Origin: JBDOQU01 sp039839375 | GTDB lineage: Bacteria > Pseudomonadota > Alphaproteobacteria > DSM-16000 > Inquilinaceae | Reading direction: 5' to 3' | NCBI RefSeq assembly: GCF_039839375.1 | Contig: NZ_JBDOQU010000020.1 | Span: 1 to 64,000, forward strand | DNA: 64,000 nucleotides | Shown: positions 51,881 to 60,059 of the stretch, piece by piece | Numbering within the stretch: position 1 is the first letter of the stretch | Layout: every line of letters begins with the position of its first letter | The notes under the pieces: model-generated | Seen by the model: only the letters and a program-made list of their open reading frames with translations | What the model was told of the DNA's origin: nothing | Database searches by the model: none | Made by a program: the position numbers and the translations under genes

Positions 51881-52432
51881 ATGACCCTGTTGAAGATCGC
51901 ACTTATGGGACGTCCCGTGCTGCGCCGGAAGGCGGCGCCGATCGAGGATCCCACCGATCCGGCGGTGGCGGTCCTGGCGCGCGACATGATCGAAACGATG
52001 GAGGATGCCGGCGGCGTCGGGCTGGCGGCCCCGCAAATCCATGTCGATCGCCGGATCATCGTCTTCCGGGCGCCGGCGGAGCGCCTGACCGCCGGGGAGG
52101 ATCCTCCGCCCGAGGGCGTGACGGTCCTGGTCAATCCGGTCGTCGAGCCGCTGGACGATACGATCGCGCTCGGCCTGGAAGGATGTCTCTCCATACCGGG
52201 CCTGCGCGGGCTGGTGCCGCGCCACGACCGCATCCGCTATTCCGGCACCGGGCTGGATGGCGGCCGGATCGAGCGGGAGGCGACGGGCTTTCATGCCCGT
52301 GTCGTCCAGCATGAGGTCGATCATCTGGACGGCATTCTCTATCTCGACCGCATGGACAGGATGGAAACGCTCGTCTTCGACAGCGAACTGCACCATCTCC
52401 TTGAGAAGGAGGAAGAAACCGATGACGACTGA
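51881..52432 (+). CDS. def: Peptide deformylase
   Basis: This 183-residue metalloenzyme removes the formyl group from nascent proteins. The three family motifs are present: GVGLAAPQ (45-52), EGCLS (100-104, Cys102 metal ligand) and HEVDH (144-148). The C terminus is acidic (LLEKEEETDDD). ATG 51881 is where the family similarity begins. Its stop overlaps the COQ9 gene start region by 11 bases. No fmt gene is adjacent, so this may be a second deformylase copy in the genome. Confidence 0.93.
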   Translation: MTLLKIALMGRPVLRRKAAPIEDPTDPAVAVLARDMIETMEDAGGVGLAAPQIHVDRRIIVFRAPAERLTAGEDPPPEGVTVLVNPVVEPLDDTIALGLEGCLSIPGLRGLVPRHDRIRYSGTGLDGGRIEREATGFHARVVQHEVDHLDGILYLDRMDRMETLVFDSELHHLLEKEEETDDD

Positions 52433-53144
52433 ACGGACGAGGGCCCGCGAGGCCGAGCGGTTGGCGCAGCGGGACCGCCTGATGCTGGCGGTCCTGCCCA
52501 ACATCGCCTTCGACGGCTGGACCCGCCGCGCCCTTCATCTGGCCGCCGAATCGGTCGGGATGAAAGCTGGCGCCGCCGACGACCTGTTCCCCAGGGGCAC
52601 GATCGACCTGATCGCCCATTTCAGCGACTGGGCGGACCGGCAAATGCTGGAGGCTCTGGCTGGCCATGACGGTTTCGCCGAATTGAAGGTCCGGGAGAAG
52701 ATCACGCTGGGCGTTCGCACCCGGCTGGAGATCCTGGAGCCCCACCGGGATGCGGAGCGACGGGCGCTGGCCGTCCTGTCGATGCCCGGAAACGGCGTTG
52801 TCGCCAGCCGTCTTCTCTACCGGACGGTGGACGCGCTGTGGCATGCCGCGGGCGACGTCTCGACCGACTATAATTTCTACACCAAGCGCGGCTTGCTGGC
52901 GGCCGTCCAGGGATCGACGCTGCTCTACTGGCTGGGGGATTCCTCGGAGCGGCATGAGGCGAGCTGGGCTTTCCTCGATCGTCGGATCGCCAACGCTCTT
53001 GCCCTCGGCCGCACCGCCGGACGCGCCTCGCGCGTCGGCAGGCTGGTCTGCATCCCGGCCCGTCTCGCCGCCTCCGCCAAGCGACGGTGCGGCGGACGGG
53101 TCAGGTCGCTTTCGCCCTTCAGAGCTAGAAACGCGCCTGCCTGA
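52422..53144 (+). CDS. COQ9 family protein (ubiquinone biosynthesis)
   Basis: This 240-residue protein is related to mitochondrial COQ9, a lipid-binding helper of the hydroxylase COQ7. Characteristic parts are WTRRALHLAAESVGMKAG, FPRGTIDLIAHFSDWADRQM and DYNFYTKRGLLAAVQGSTLL. The TetR-like helical fold with a WxxSD-like region fits the family. The gene overlaps def by 11 bases in another frame. Its last 20 bases overlap the convergent small ORF at 53125. Confidence 0.92.
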   Translation: MTTERTRAREAERLAQRDRLMLAVLPNIAFDGWTRRALHLAAESVGMKAGAADDLFPRGTIDLIAHFSDWADRQMLEALAGHDGFAELKVREKITLGVRTRLEILEPHRDAERRALAVLSMPGNGVVASRLLYRTVDALWHAAGDVSTDYNFYTKRGLLAAVQGSTLLYWLGDSSERHEASWAFLDRRIANALALGRTAGRASRVGRLVCIPARLAASAKRRCGGRVRSLSPFRARNAPA

Positions 53145-53382
53145 CGGGCGCGTGATAGGGTGGACGACGCCGTTCCAGGCCGGGCATCGCCTTGATTTTC
53201 CGTAATGCGTTGCGCGCCGCCTCGACCGCGCTTTCCATAGAGCAATAATAGGTGCCGTCCAGCGTCGTCAGCCGTGGGTCCGTCGTATAGAAGACGACCC
53301 GCAGGCCTAGCGACACCAGATCGCCGACCCGTTCTCCGCCGATAACAACTGCGTGATGCCGCAGGGACTCGTGTTGGTACAT
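53125..53382 (-). CDS. Small protein of unknown function
   Basis: This 85-residue ORF contains VVIGGERVGDLVSLGLRVVF and DGTYYCSMESAVEAARNALR. Composition and codon pattern look protein-like, and a GGGAAAGG lies upstream of the ATG. The convergent overlap with the COQ9 gene is only 20 bases. I do not recognise the family. It could be spurious. Confidence 0.5.
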   Translation of the reverse strand: MYQHESLRHHAVVIGGERVGDLVSLGLRVVFYTTDPRLTTLDGTYYCSMESAVEAARNALRKIKAMPGLERRRPPYHAPVRQARF

Positions 53383-53550
53383 GGCCGCGCCTTTCCCTCA
53401 AGCCGAGATGTCAAGGTCTAGGCAACCACGGTCAGGATCCCTTTCCTCAGGGTCTGCCGGAAGTTGATATTCACCATAACAACCAAGATCGGGAATCGGG
53501 CGTGTCATTTGTTCGCCCGGCGCAAAAAAATATGAAGGAAGGGTAAAGGG

Positions 53551-54036
53551 CTATTTTTTTCGGAAATTATCCAGCGTGACGATCTTGCTGCCGTCCTCTT
53601 CCTTGGGCGGCTCGTCGGCAGTTTCCGGGGCTTCCAGATGGTCCTGGGAGGGCAAGGGAGGAGACGGATCCTCGGCGCCCGGGATTCGCTGGAACTGCAG
53701 GGCGAAATTCACCGAAGGGTCGGCGAAGGTGGTGATCGCCGCGAACGGGATGACCAGCCGTTCGTGCTTGTTGTTGAAGCTCAACGTGACCGCGAAGCCG
53801 GCCGTGTCGAGCTCCAGCCCGAAGAACTGATGCTGGAGGACGATCGTCATCTCCTCCGGGTACTGCTCCTTCAGATATGACGGAATGTCCACGTCCGGAT
53901 TGTCGGTCGTGAACGTCAGGTAGAAATGATGGTTTCCGGGCAGCCCGCCTTCGGCCGCCTGGGTCAGCGCTTCGCGGACCACGCCGCGCAACGCTCGCTC
54001 GACCATGCGGTCGTATCGGAGTCGGTCTTCAACCAT
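53551..54036 (-). CDS. sspB: SspB-family ClpXP adaptor
   Basis: This 161-residue protein resembles alphaproteobacterial SspB. A substrate-binding domain (about 20-125) shows GLPGNHHFYLTFTTDNPDVD, EEMTIVLQHQFFGLELDTAG and KHERLVIPFAAITTFADPSV. An acidic, proline-rich linker and a short C-terminal ClpX-binding tail follow (SKIVTLDNFRKK). SspB delivers tmRNA-tagged proteins to ClpXP. The ssrA gene lies about 70 bases upstream on the same strand, an apt neighbourhood. ATG 54036 (MVEDRLRYDRM) is chosen; the longer frame runs back towards ssrA. Confidence 0.92.
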   Translation of the reverse strand: MVEDRLRYDRMVERALRGVVREALTQAAEGGLPGNHHFYLTFTTDNPDVDIPSYLKEQYPEEMTIVLQHQFFGLELDTAGFAVTLSFNNKHERLVIPFAAITTFADPSVNFALQFQRIPGAEDPSPPLPSQDHLEAPETADEPPKEEDGSKIVTLDNFRKK

Positions 54037-54109
54037 GCGGCAGAGACTAGACGCCTCAATCCGCCCTGTGAAGGGCTGGAAGCCGCCCGGCGCGCCGAAA
54101 ATGGGAAGT

Positions 54110-54410
54110 GGGGGCTTCTGTTGCCAGGCGCCCCCCGACCCCGCCTTGGAGTGCAACCCCCAAGGGCTTAGATGTGGTCACCCGACCGCTTACGCGGCGA
54201 GGCGAACCTCAGCATTGTTGTCATTCGCAACTATGCAATGGCCCGATAACGGCGGAACCATGCCGGGCAAAAACCGTACCGTTCACCAGCCGTCGATCCT
54301 GTTTCGCCCCCAAGGTGGAAGTTTGGTGGAGGCGCGGGGGTGCTGCCCCCCCGGTCCGGTCAAGCTATTAGCTACGGCGTTTATCGCCATAGACGGAGCA
54401 AGCCCCGTCA
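54110..54410 (-). ncRNA. ssrA: Transfer-messenger RNA, permuted two-piece alphaproteobacterial type
   Basis: The tag frame reads ANDNNAEVRLAA then TAA (54231-54193 region), a typical alphaproteobacterial degradation tag. The coding piece starts GGGGGCGAAACAGGATCGAC at 54311. The acceptor piece lies upstream in the gene and ends CGCCTCCACCA at 54324. CGCCTCC pairs with GGGGGCG to form the acceptor stem, which proves the circular permutation. Only 12 bases separate the two mature ends. A T-arm-like CGGGGG/CCCCCG hairpin precedes the CCA. Outer ends are estimates: the acceptor piece from about 54405, the coding piece to about 54110. Confidence 0.93.
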
Positions 54411-54563
54411 CCGATGAATATAGTGCGTCCGCCGCCGGTTTGGAAGGTGGCGTGAAGGAGTCCCACGTTCATCGGCGTTCATTGGGTGCAATTCCCATGA
54501 ACCTCTGCCCGCTCCCGCCGGCCGAGCTTAATATCGGGCAGGTCTCTTGCCGGAGGGACGGCC

Positions 54564-55001
54564 ATGTATATAGGGCTCATCGATCGCGTGCTTTATCCGA
54601 AGTTCTACCACTATCTTCGTTACGACCTGCCGGATGTGGCGGACGTGAAATCCATCCGACGCGCCTTCATGAAGTACGGTCAGCTTGACCACGCCGCTTT
54701 GAAGCGCGCGCTGAAATGGACGGAGCGGCCGACGGTGAACGTGACGGCGCTGGACGGCGATTACGGCTCGTTCCAGCCCGGCGTCAAATCCAACACGATA
54801 AAGATCGATTCCGACCTTGTGGACGAGTTCGAGGCCGGCCGCGACTGGGTTCGCAACAAGGGCGGCGACAAGGTCCACCTCGCCGGCGTCACGGTGCTCC
54901 ACGAACTCATCCATTGGGCCGACGACCAGGACGGCTCCGACTACAAGGGCGAGGAGGGAGAACTGTTCGAAAAGAGGATCTACGGGAAGGTGCTGGGGTG
55001 A
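54564..55001 (+). CDS. Zincin resembling polymorphic-toxin metallopeptidases (Tox-MPTase-like)
   Basis: This 145-residue protein has a zinc-protease motif, VLHELIHWADDQDGSD, followed by EEGELFEKRIYG. The pattern HExxHW...E.GE.FE...YG resembles toxin-type metallopeptidase domains that normally sit at the C terminus of large secreted effectors. Here it stands alone, without signal peptide, PAAR, Rhs or other trafficking domain and without an obvious immunity gene. It starts immediately beyond ssrA, a classic integration hotspot. GGAGG (54552-54556) precedes the ATG. It may be a transferred toxin cassette or a cytoplasmic protease. Confidence 0.7.
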   Translation: MYIGLIDRVLYPKFYHYLRYDLPDVADVKSIRRAFMKYGQLDHAALKRALKWTERPTVNVTALDGDYGSFQPGVKSNTIKIDSDLVDEFEAGRDWVRNKGGDKVHLAGVTVLHELIHWADDQDGSDYKGEEGELFEKRIYGKVLG

Positions 55002-55429
55002 ACCAGCCGGCCCCGCGCGGCATGGTAGGCTCGCCATGAGGAGGCGGGGCGAAACCTTCCTTTACTGTTCATTCCGGACTTGATCGGGCAATTGTGTTGT
55101 CAGGCCCATGCTTTTCCTCCTCGGCCTGAGCCCCGTCGAAGGGCGCGGGCACACATGGTGCGACTGGCTCACCATGAGGGAGTTGGGAGAATGGTTCTTT
55201 TGCTGGTCATTCCCGCGAAGGTCGCCCACTCTCGACACCGCATGGATGCTGGATCAAGTCCACCATGACATTGTTTTTGTTGGTCATTCCCGACTTGATC
55301 GGGAATCCATAGGCTCTTGCCGCTTCTCCGATCGCGAAGAACAGAGCACGGTTCCGGCAATCATCGACATCGCATGGATGACGGATCGGGGTCCGGCATG
55401 ACGGTTTCGGGAAGGCGTCGACTCAACCT
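55002..55429. repeat. Gene-free stretch filled with palindromic intergenic repeats
   Basis: These 428 bases have no credible gene. They contain repeated motifs seen at 10.0 and 29.6 kb: GACTTGATCGGGCAATT (55078), TGGTGCGACTGGCTCACCATG (55156-55176 area), TCATTCCCGCGAAGGTCGCC (55207), TCATTCCCGACTTGATCGGG (55292, then AATCC) and GGATCGGGGTCCGGCATGAC near 55385. The units look like several generations of insertion of the same small elements. This block separates the zincin gene from the LysR/MFS group. Confidence 0.7.
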
Positions 55430-56335
55430 TCAGCCCATCCGCACCCTCTCCACCAGGAAGTCCAGGAAGGCGCGGACGCGGGCCGGCAGCAGGCCACCCT
55501 GGCCCAGATAGACGGCGTGGATCTCCTCGAGATCGCCGGGGCTGCAATTCTCCAGCACCGGCTCCAGCCGGCCGGCGGCGATGTCCGCCTCCACCAGGAA
55601 GGTGGCGAGGCGCGCCAGGCCCAGCCCGTTCACGGCCAGCGCCCGCAGCGCGTCGCCGTTGCTGACCCGGGCGCTGCCGATGGTGGGAACGACGATCCGG
55701 CGGTCCCCATCCATCAACGGCCATCCCTCAACCGCCCGGACATAGCCGAAGCCCAGCCTGTTGTGCCCGTCCAGCTCCGCCGGCGTCCTCGGGATTCCGC
55801 GCCGGCGGAGGTAGGAGGGCGCGCCGACGATCATCATCCGCGTCTCCCCCAGCTTCCGGGCGATGAGACGGGAGCTTTTCAGCGGCCCGTTGCGGATCGC
55901 GACATCGGTCCGCTCCTCCAGCAAATCGACCACATGGTCGGTCAAATCGATATCCAGGCTGACCTCCGGATGGCGCTCCAGGAATTCCTGCATCAGCGGC
56001 AGCAGGATGTGCATGCCCACGGGCACGCTGACATTGACCCGCAGCCGGCCGGACGGAATCTCGCTGGCCCCGGCGCAGCGCTCCGCCTCGTCCAGGTCGG
56101 CCAGCAGCCGTACCCCCCGTTCGAAGAAGGCGCAGCCCTCCGGCGTCAACTGGAGCCGCCGGGTCGACCGGTTGAGCAGTCTCGCCCCAAGCCGCGCCTC
56201 CAGCCGCGCGACCAGCTTGCTGACCGCCGAGGGCGTCATCCGGAAGGCCCGGGCGGCGGCTGAGAAACCACCCAGCTCCACCACCTTCACGAAGACCTCC
56301 ATCTCGCCGGACCGGTTGACCTCCAATCGCGCCAT
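55430..56335 (-). CDS. LysR-type transcriptional regulator (CrgA-like)
   Basis: This 301-residue regulator has the winged helix LGGFSAAARAFRMTPSAVSK followed by LVARLEARLGARLLNRSTRR. An effector domain follows with RLRVNVSVPVGMHILLPLMQ and DGHNRLGFGYVR. It is divergent from an MFS transporter and an SDR gene with a 104-base spacer. The usual arrangement would have it control that pair in response to a small molecule. Confidence 0.92.
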   Translation of the reverse strand: MARLEVNRSGEMEVFVKVVELGGFSAAARAFRMTPSAVSKLVARLEARLGARLLNRSTRRLQLTPEGCAFFERGVRLLADLDEAERCAGASEIPSGRLRVNVSVPVGMHILLPLMQEFLERHPEVSLDIDLTDHVVDLLEERTDVAIRNGPLKSSRLIARKLGETRMMIVGAPSYLRRRGIPRTPAELDGHNRLGFGYVRAVEGWPLMDGDRRIVVPTIGSARVSNGDALRALAVNGLGLARLATFLVEADIAAGRLEPVLENCSPGDLEEIHAVYLGQGGLLPARVRAFLDFLVERVRMG

Positions 56336-56439
56336 TCATGATCTCGTTTCACAAATGATGTTCTTAAAGGATGTCTACTTCACCGGCGCCGGATCGTCCA
56401 CCTAAGGGGCTTGAGCGAACGTCATCACGGAAAGACGAC

Positions 56440-57615
56440 ATGCCCCTTGCCCTCTACGCCCTCGCCGCCGGCGCCTTCGGGATCGGCGTCACCGAATTCG
56501 TCATCATGGGCCTGCTGCTGGAGGTCAGCGCCGATCTCGGCGTCTCGATCGCGGCGGCGGGCCTGCTGATCTCCGGCTATGCGCTGGGGGTCGTCGTCGG
56601 CGCGCCGCTGCTGACGGCCTTCACCAGCCGATGGCCGCGCAAGACGCTGCTGATCGCTCTGATGGCGATCTTCACAGCAGGCAATGCCGCCTGCGCGCTG
56701 GCACCAACATACGGGACGCTGATGGCGGCGCGCATGCTCACCGCGCTTGCCCACGGCACCTTCTTCGGCGTCGGCTCGGTGGTGGCGACCGGGCTCGTCG
56801 CGCCCGACCGCAAGGCCTCGGCGATCGCCATCATGTTCACCGGCCTGACCGTCGCCACCATCCTCGGCGTGCCGCTGGGAAGCTGGATCGGGCAGCAGTT
56901 CGGCTGGCGCGTGACCTTCTGGACTGTGACGCTGGTCGGGCTTGCGGCGCTGGCCGTCATCGCCGCCTTCGTGCCGAAGGACACGGCCACGCCTGAGGCC
57001 GGCGACTGGCGGGCGGATTTCAGGGCGATGGGACGCCGGCCGGTGCTTCTGGGCCTGCTGACGACGGTGCTGGGATATGCCGGCGTCTTCGCCGTCTTCA
57101 CCTATATCGCGCCGCTCCTGACCGATATCGCCGGCTTCGCCGAAAGCGCCGTCTCGCCGATCCTGCTGGTCTTCGGCGGCGGCCTGATCGTCGGCAACCT
57201 TGTCGGCGGCCGACTGGCCGACAGGCATCTGGCGCCGACCGTGTTCGGCAGCCTGATCGTGCTTGCGGCCGTCCTGGCGCTCATGACCTTCGCCGTCCGC
57301 AATCCGGTTTCCGCCGTGATCTTCGTCGGCCTGCTGGGCGCTTCGGCCTTCGCCACGGTGCCGCCGCTCCAGATGTGGGTGCTGGAGAAGGCGGGCGGGG
57401 CGGGGAAAAGTCTCGCCTCCAGCTTCAACATCGCCGCCTTCAACCTCGGCAACGCACTCGGCGCGTGGCTTGGCGGCGTGGTGATCGCCCATGGGCCGGG
57501 GCTCGGCTCCGTCGCCTGGATCGCGGCGCTCCTGCCCCTTGCTGCGTTGCCCGTCGCCTTCCTAAGCCTCCGCCGGGATTCCGGCCGGCCGGGCGTCGTC
57601 GAATCAACTGTCTGA
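56440..57615 (+). CDS. MFS transporter (drug:proton antiporter-like)
   Basis: This 391-residue permease has 12 predicted membrane helices and begins MPLALYALAAGAFGIGVTEF. Motif A-like segments and SGYALGVVVGAPLLTAF are seen, as in the AraJ/YdhP efflux family. It lies beside a divergent LysR gene and 14 bases before an SDR gene, suggesting a small inducible efflux-plus-reductase unit. The exported compound is unknown. Confidence 0.92.
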   Translation: MPLALYALAAGAFGIGVTEFVIMGLLLEVSADLGVSIAAAGLLISGYALGVVVGAPLLTAFTSRWPRKTLLIALMAIFTAGNAACALAPTYGTLMAARMLTALAHGTFFGVGSVVATGLVAPDRKASAIAIMFTGLTVATILGVPLGSWIGQQFGWRVTFWTVTLVGLAALAVIAAFVPKDTATPEAGDWRADFRAMGRRPVLLGLLTTVLGYAGVFAVFTYIAPLLTDIAGFAESAVSPILLVFGGGLIVGNLVGGRLADRHLAPTVFGSLIVLAAVLALMTFAVRNPVSAVIFVGLLGASAFATVPPLQMWVLEKAGGAGKSLASSFNIAAFNLGNALGAWLGGVVIAHGPGLGSVAWIAALLPLAALPVAFLSLRRDSGRPGVVESTV

Positions 57616-57629
57616 AGGATCATCACCCC

Positions 57630-58688
57630 ATGAGCACGAATCGGAAAACCGCCCTCGTCGTCGGCGCGCAGGGCGTGATCGGCCGGAACCTCGTCGATCA
57701 TCTGGCTGCGCTGGGCGATTGGGAGGTGATCGGCCTCTCCCGCCGGGGCGGGCAGGCGTCAGGGCCGGTTCGCCATATCGCGGTCGACCTGCTCGATCCC
57801 GATGATGCCCGCGCGAAACTCGGCGGCCTGAAGGAGGTGACGCACATCTTCTACGCCGCCTATCAGGATCGGCCGAGCTGGGCCGAACTCGTCCCGCCCA
57901 ACCTCGCCATGCTGGTCAATGTCGTGGAGGCGGTGGAGCCGGCGGCGAAGAACCTCCGCCACATCAGCTTGATGCAGGGCTACAAGGTCTATGGCGCGCA
58001 TCTCGGCCCCTTCAAGACGCCTGCGCGGGAAACCGACGCCGGGCACATGCCGCCGGAATTCAATGTCGACCAGCAGATGTTCCTGGAGGAACGGCAGAAG
58101 GGCAGGGCGTGGAGCTGGTCGGCCATCCGCCCGTCCGTCGTCGGCGGCTTCGCGCTGGGCAATCCGATGAACCTCGCCATGGTCATCGCGATCTACGCCT
58201 CGATGTCGAAGGAGTTGGGGCTGCCGCTCCGTTTCCCCGGCAAGCCCGGCGCCTATGACAGCCTGATCGAGATGACGGATTCCGGCCTTCTGGCGAAGGC
58301 GACGGTCTGGGCGGCGACGGATGAGGCTGCCGCCAACCAGGCGTTCAACATCAACAATGGCGACCTGTTCCGGTGGAGCGAGATGTGGCCGAAGATCGCC
58401 CGATTCTTCGATCTGGAGGTCGCCCCACAACTGCCCATGTCGCTTGCCGTCGTCATGGCGGACAAGGAGCCGCTATGGAACGGCATGGTCCAGAGGCACG
58501 GGCTGGAGCCGACGCCCTACCGGCAGGTCTCTTCCTGGGGCTTCGGCAATTTCGTCTTTTCCTGGGACTACGACATGTTCGCCGACGGCTCCAAGGCGCG
58601 CCGCTTCGGCTTCCACGAATATGTCGAGACCGAAGCGATGTTCATGCGCATCTTCCGGGATTTCCGCGATCGACGGATCATTCCGTGA
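57630..58688 (+). CDS. SDR family reductase, PRISE/progesterone 5-beta-reductase-like
   Basis: This 352-residue atypical short-chain dehydrogenase has the nucleotide motif ALVVGAQGVIGRNLVDHLAA. It contains GLSRRGG, MQGYKVYGAHLG with the catalytic Tyr/Lys in YKVYG, and RPSVVGGFALGNPMNLAMVI. These resemble plant-type iridoid synthase/progesterone 5-beta-reductase-like enone reductases found in bacteria. Start is ATG 57630. With the MFS pump and LysR regulator it may detoxify or modify an unsaturated carbonyl compound; that is inference. Confidence 0.85.
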   Translation: MSTNRKTALVVGAQGVIGRNLVDHLAALGDWEVIGLSRRGGQASGPVRHIAVDLLDPDDARAKLGGLKEVTHIFYAAYQDRPSWAELVPPNLAMLVNVVEAVEPAAKNLRHISLMQGYKVYGAHLGPFKTPARETDAGHMPPEFNVDQQMFLEERQKGRAWSWSAIRPSVVGGFALGNPMNLAMVIAIYASMSKELGLPLRFPGKPGAYDSLIEMTDSGLLAKATVWAATDEAAANQAFNINNGDLFRWSEMWPKIARFFDLEVAPQLPMSLAVVMADKEPLWNGMVQRHGLEPTPYRQVSSWGFGNFVFSWDYDMFADGSKARRFGFHEYVETEAMFMRIFRDFRDRRIIP

Positions 58689-58757
58689 GGGGGCCTTCCC
58701 AGCCCCTCCCGTCGCCGCTATCGTCGCCTCTCGTCCCCCGAATCCGAACGGTCAGGA

Positions 58758-59552
58758 ATGAAGCAGTATCTGGAACTGATGCGCCGCGTGCGTGAGGACG
58801 GCGTCTACAAGGAGGACCGGACCGGCACCGGCACCTACAGCGTGTTCGGCCACCAAATGCGCTTCGACCTGGCGGATGGCTTCCCGCTGGTGACGACCAA
58901 GAAGCTGCACATGAAGTCGATCGTCCATGAGCTTCTGTGGTTCCTCAAGGGCGACACCAACATCGCCTACCTTAAGGAGAACGGCGTCCGCATCTGGGAC
59001 GAATGGGCCGACGGGGATGGCGACCTTGGCCCGGTCTATGGCGCGCAATGGCGGTCATGGCCGACGCCGGACGGTGGGACGATCGACCAGATATCCCGGC
59101 TGGTCGACCAGATAGAGCGCAATCCGGACAGCCGCCGCCTGATCGTCAGCGCCTGGAACGTGGCGGACATAGAGAAGATGGCCCTGCCGCCCTGCCACTG
59201 CCTGTTCCAGTTCTACGTCGCGGACGGCCGTCTGTCCTGCCAGCTCTACCAGCGCAGTGCCGACATCTTCCTCGGCGTGCCGTTCAACATCGCCTCCTAC
59301 GCGCTGCTGACGCTGATGGTGGCCCAGGTGACGGGGCTGAAGCCGGGGGATTTCGTCCACACTCTCGGCGACGCCCATCTCTACGCCAACCATCTGGAGC
59401 AGGCGGACATCCAGCTTTCCCGCACGCCCCTGCCGCTGCCGACGCTCAGGCTGAACCCGTCGCGGCAGTCGCTGTTCGACTTCGTCTATGAAGACATCGC
59501 GCTTGAGGGCTACCAGGCCCACCCGCACATCGCCGCGAAGGTCGCGGTCTGA
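58758..59552 (+). CDS. thyA: Thymidylate synthase
   Basis: This 264-residue enzyme methylates dUMP with methylene-THF. It has the same length as the E. coli protein, with the nucleophile Cys146 in LPPCHCLFQFY. Other markers are EDRTGTGTYSVFGHQMRFDL, FQFYVADGRLSCQLYQRSAD and YALLTLMVAQVTGL. The stop overlaps the folA start by one base, so the pair that makes dTMP and regenerates THF is coupled. Confidence 0.98.
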   Translation: MKQYLELMRRVREDGVYKEDRTGTGTYSVFGHQMRFDLADGFPLVTTKKLHMKSIVHELLWFLKGDTNIAYLKENGVRIWDEWADGDGDLGPVYGAQWRSWPTPDGGTIDQISRLVDQIERNPDSRRLIVSAWNVADIEKMALPPCHCLFQFYVADGRLSCQLYQRSADIFLGVPFNIASYALLTLMVAQVTGLKPGDFVHTLGDAHLYANHLEQADIQLSRTPLPLPTLRLNPSRQSLFDFVYEDIALEGYQAHPHIAAKVAV

Positions 59553-60052
59553 TGGCGATGCGCCGGTCGCTCGTCGTCGCCCATGACCGCAACCGGCTGA
59601 TCGGCCGGGACAACGGCCTGCCCTGGCGGATATCGGAGGACCTCAAGCGGTTCAAGGCGATCACCATGGGCAAGCCGATCGTCATGGGGCGCAAGACCTT
59701 CCAATCGATCGGCCGCCCGCTGCCTGGCCGGCCCAACATCGTGGTGACGCGCGACCCCGGTTTCCGCGCCGATGGCGTCCATGTCGTCCACGACCTCGCC
59801 TCCGCCTGGGCGACGGCCGAAAGGCTGGCGGCCGAAGCGGGGGAGGCGGAGATCATGGTGATCGGCGGCGGGCATATCTACGCCGAATCGCTTCCCTCCG
59901 CCGACCGGCTCTATGTCACCCTGGTTGAGGGCGCGTTCGAAGGGGATGCGTACTTTCCGCCTTACGACAGCAAGGATTGGGTGGAGACGCGGCGGGAGGA
60001 CCGTGCGGGTGACCCGCCTTTCTCCTTCCTCATCCTCGATCGTCGCGATTAA
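59552..60052 (+). CDS. folA: Dihydrofolate reductase
   Basis: This 166-residue NADPH-dependent reductase contains LVVAHDRNRLIGRDNGLPWR, HVVHDL and the cofactor segments MGKPIVMGRKTFQSIGRPLP and EIMVIGGGHIYAESL. The active-site acidic residue is the Asp/Glu in the ISEDLKRFKA helix. It immediately follows thyA and ends eight bases from the convergent dehydratase gene. Confidence 0.97.
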   Translation: MAMRRSLVVAHDRNRLIGRDNGLPWRISEDLKRFKAITMGKPIVMGRKTFQSIGRPLPGRPNIVVTRDPGFRADGVHVVHDLASAWATAERLAAEAGEAEIMVIGGGHIYAESLPSADRLYVTLVEGAFEGDAYFPPYDSKDWVETRREDRAGDPPFSFLILDRRD

Positions 60053-60059
60053 CGGTTCC

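Noticed and set aside
55108..55401. 97-codon ORF MLFLLGLSPVEGRG...
   Set aside because: It is made of translated intergenic repeat units and has no independent coding character.
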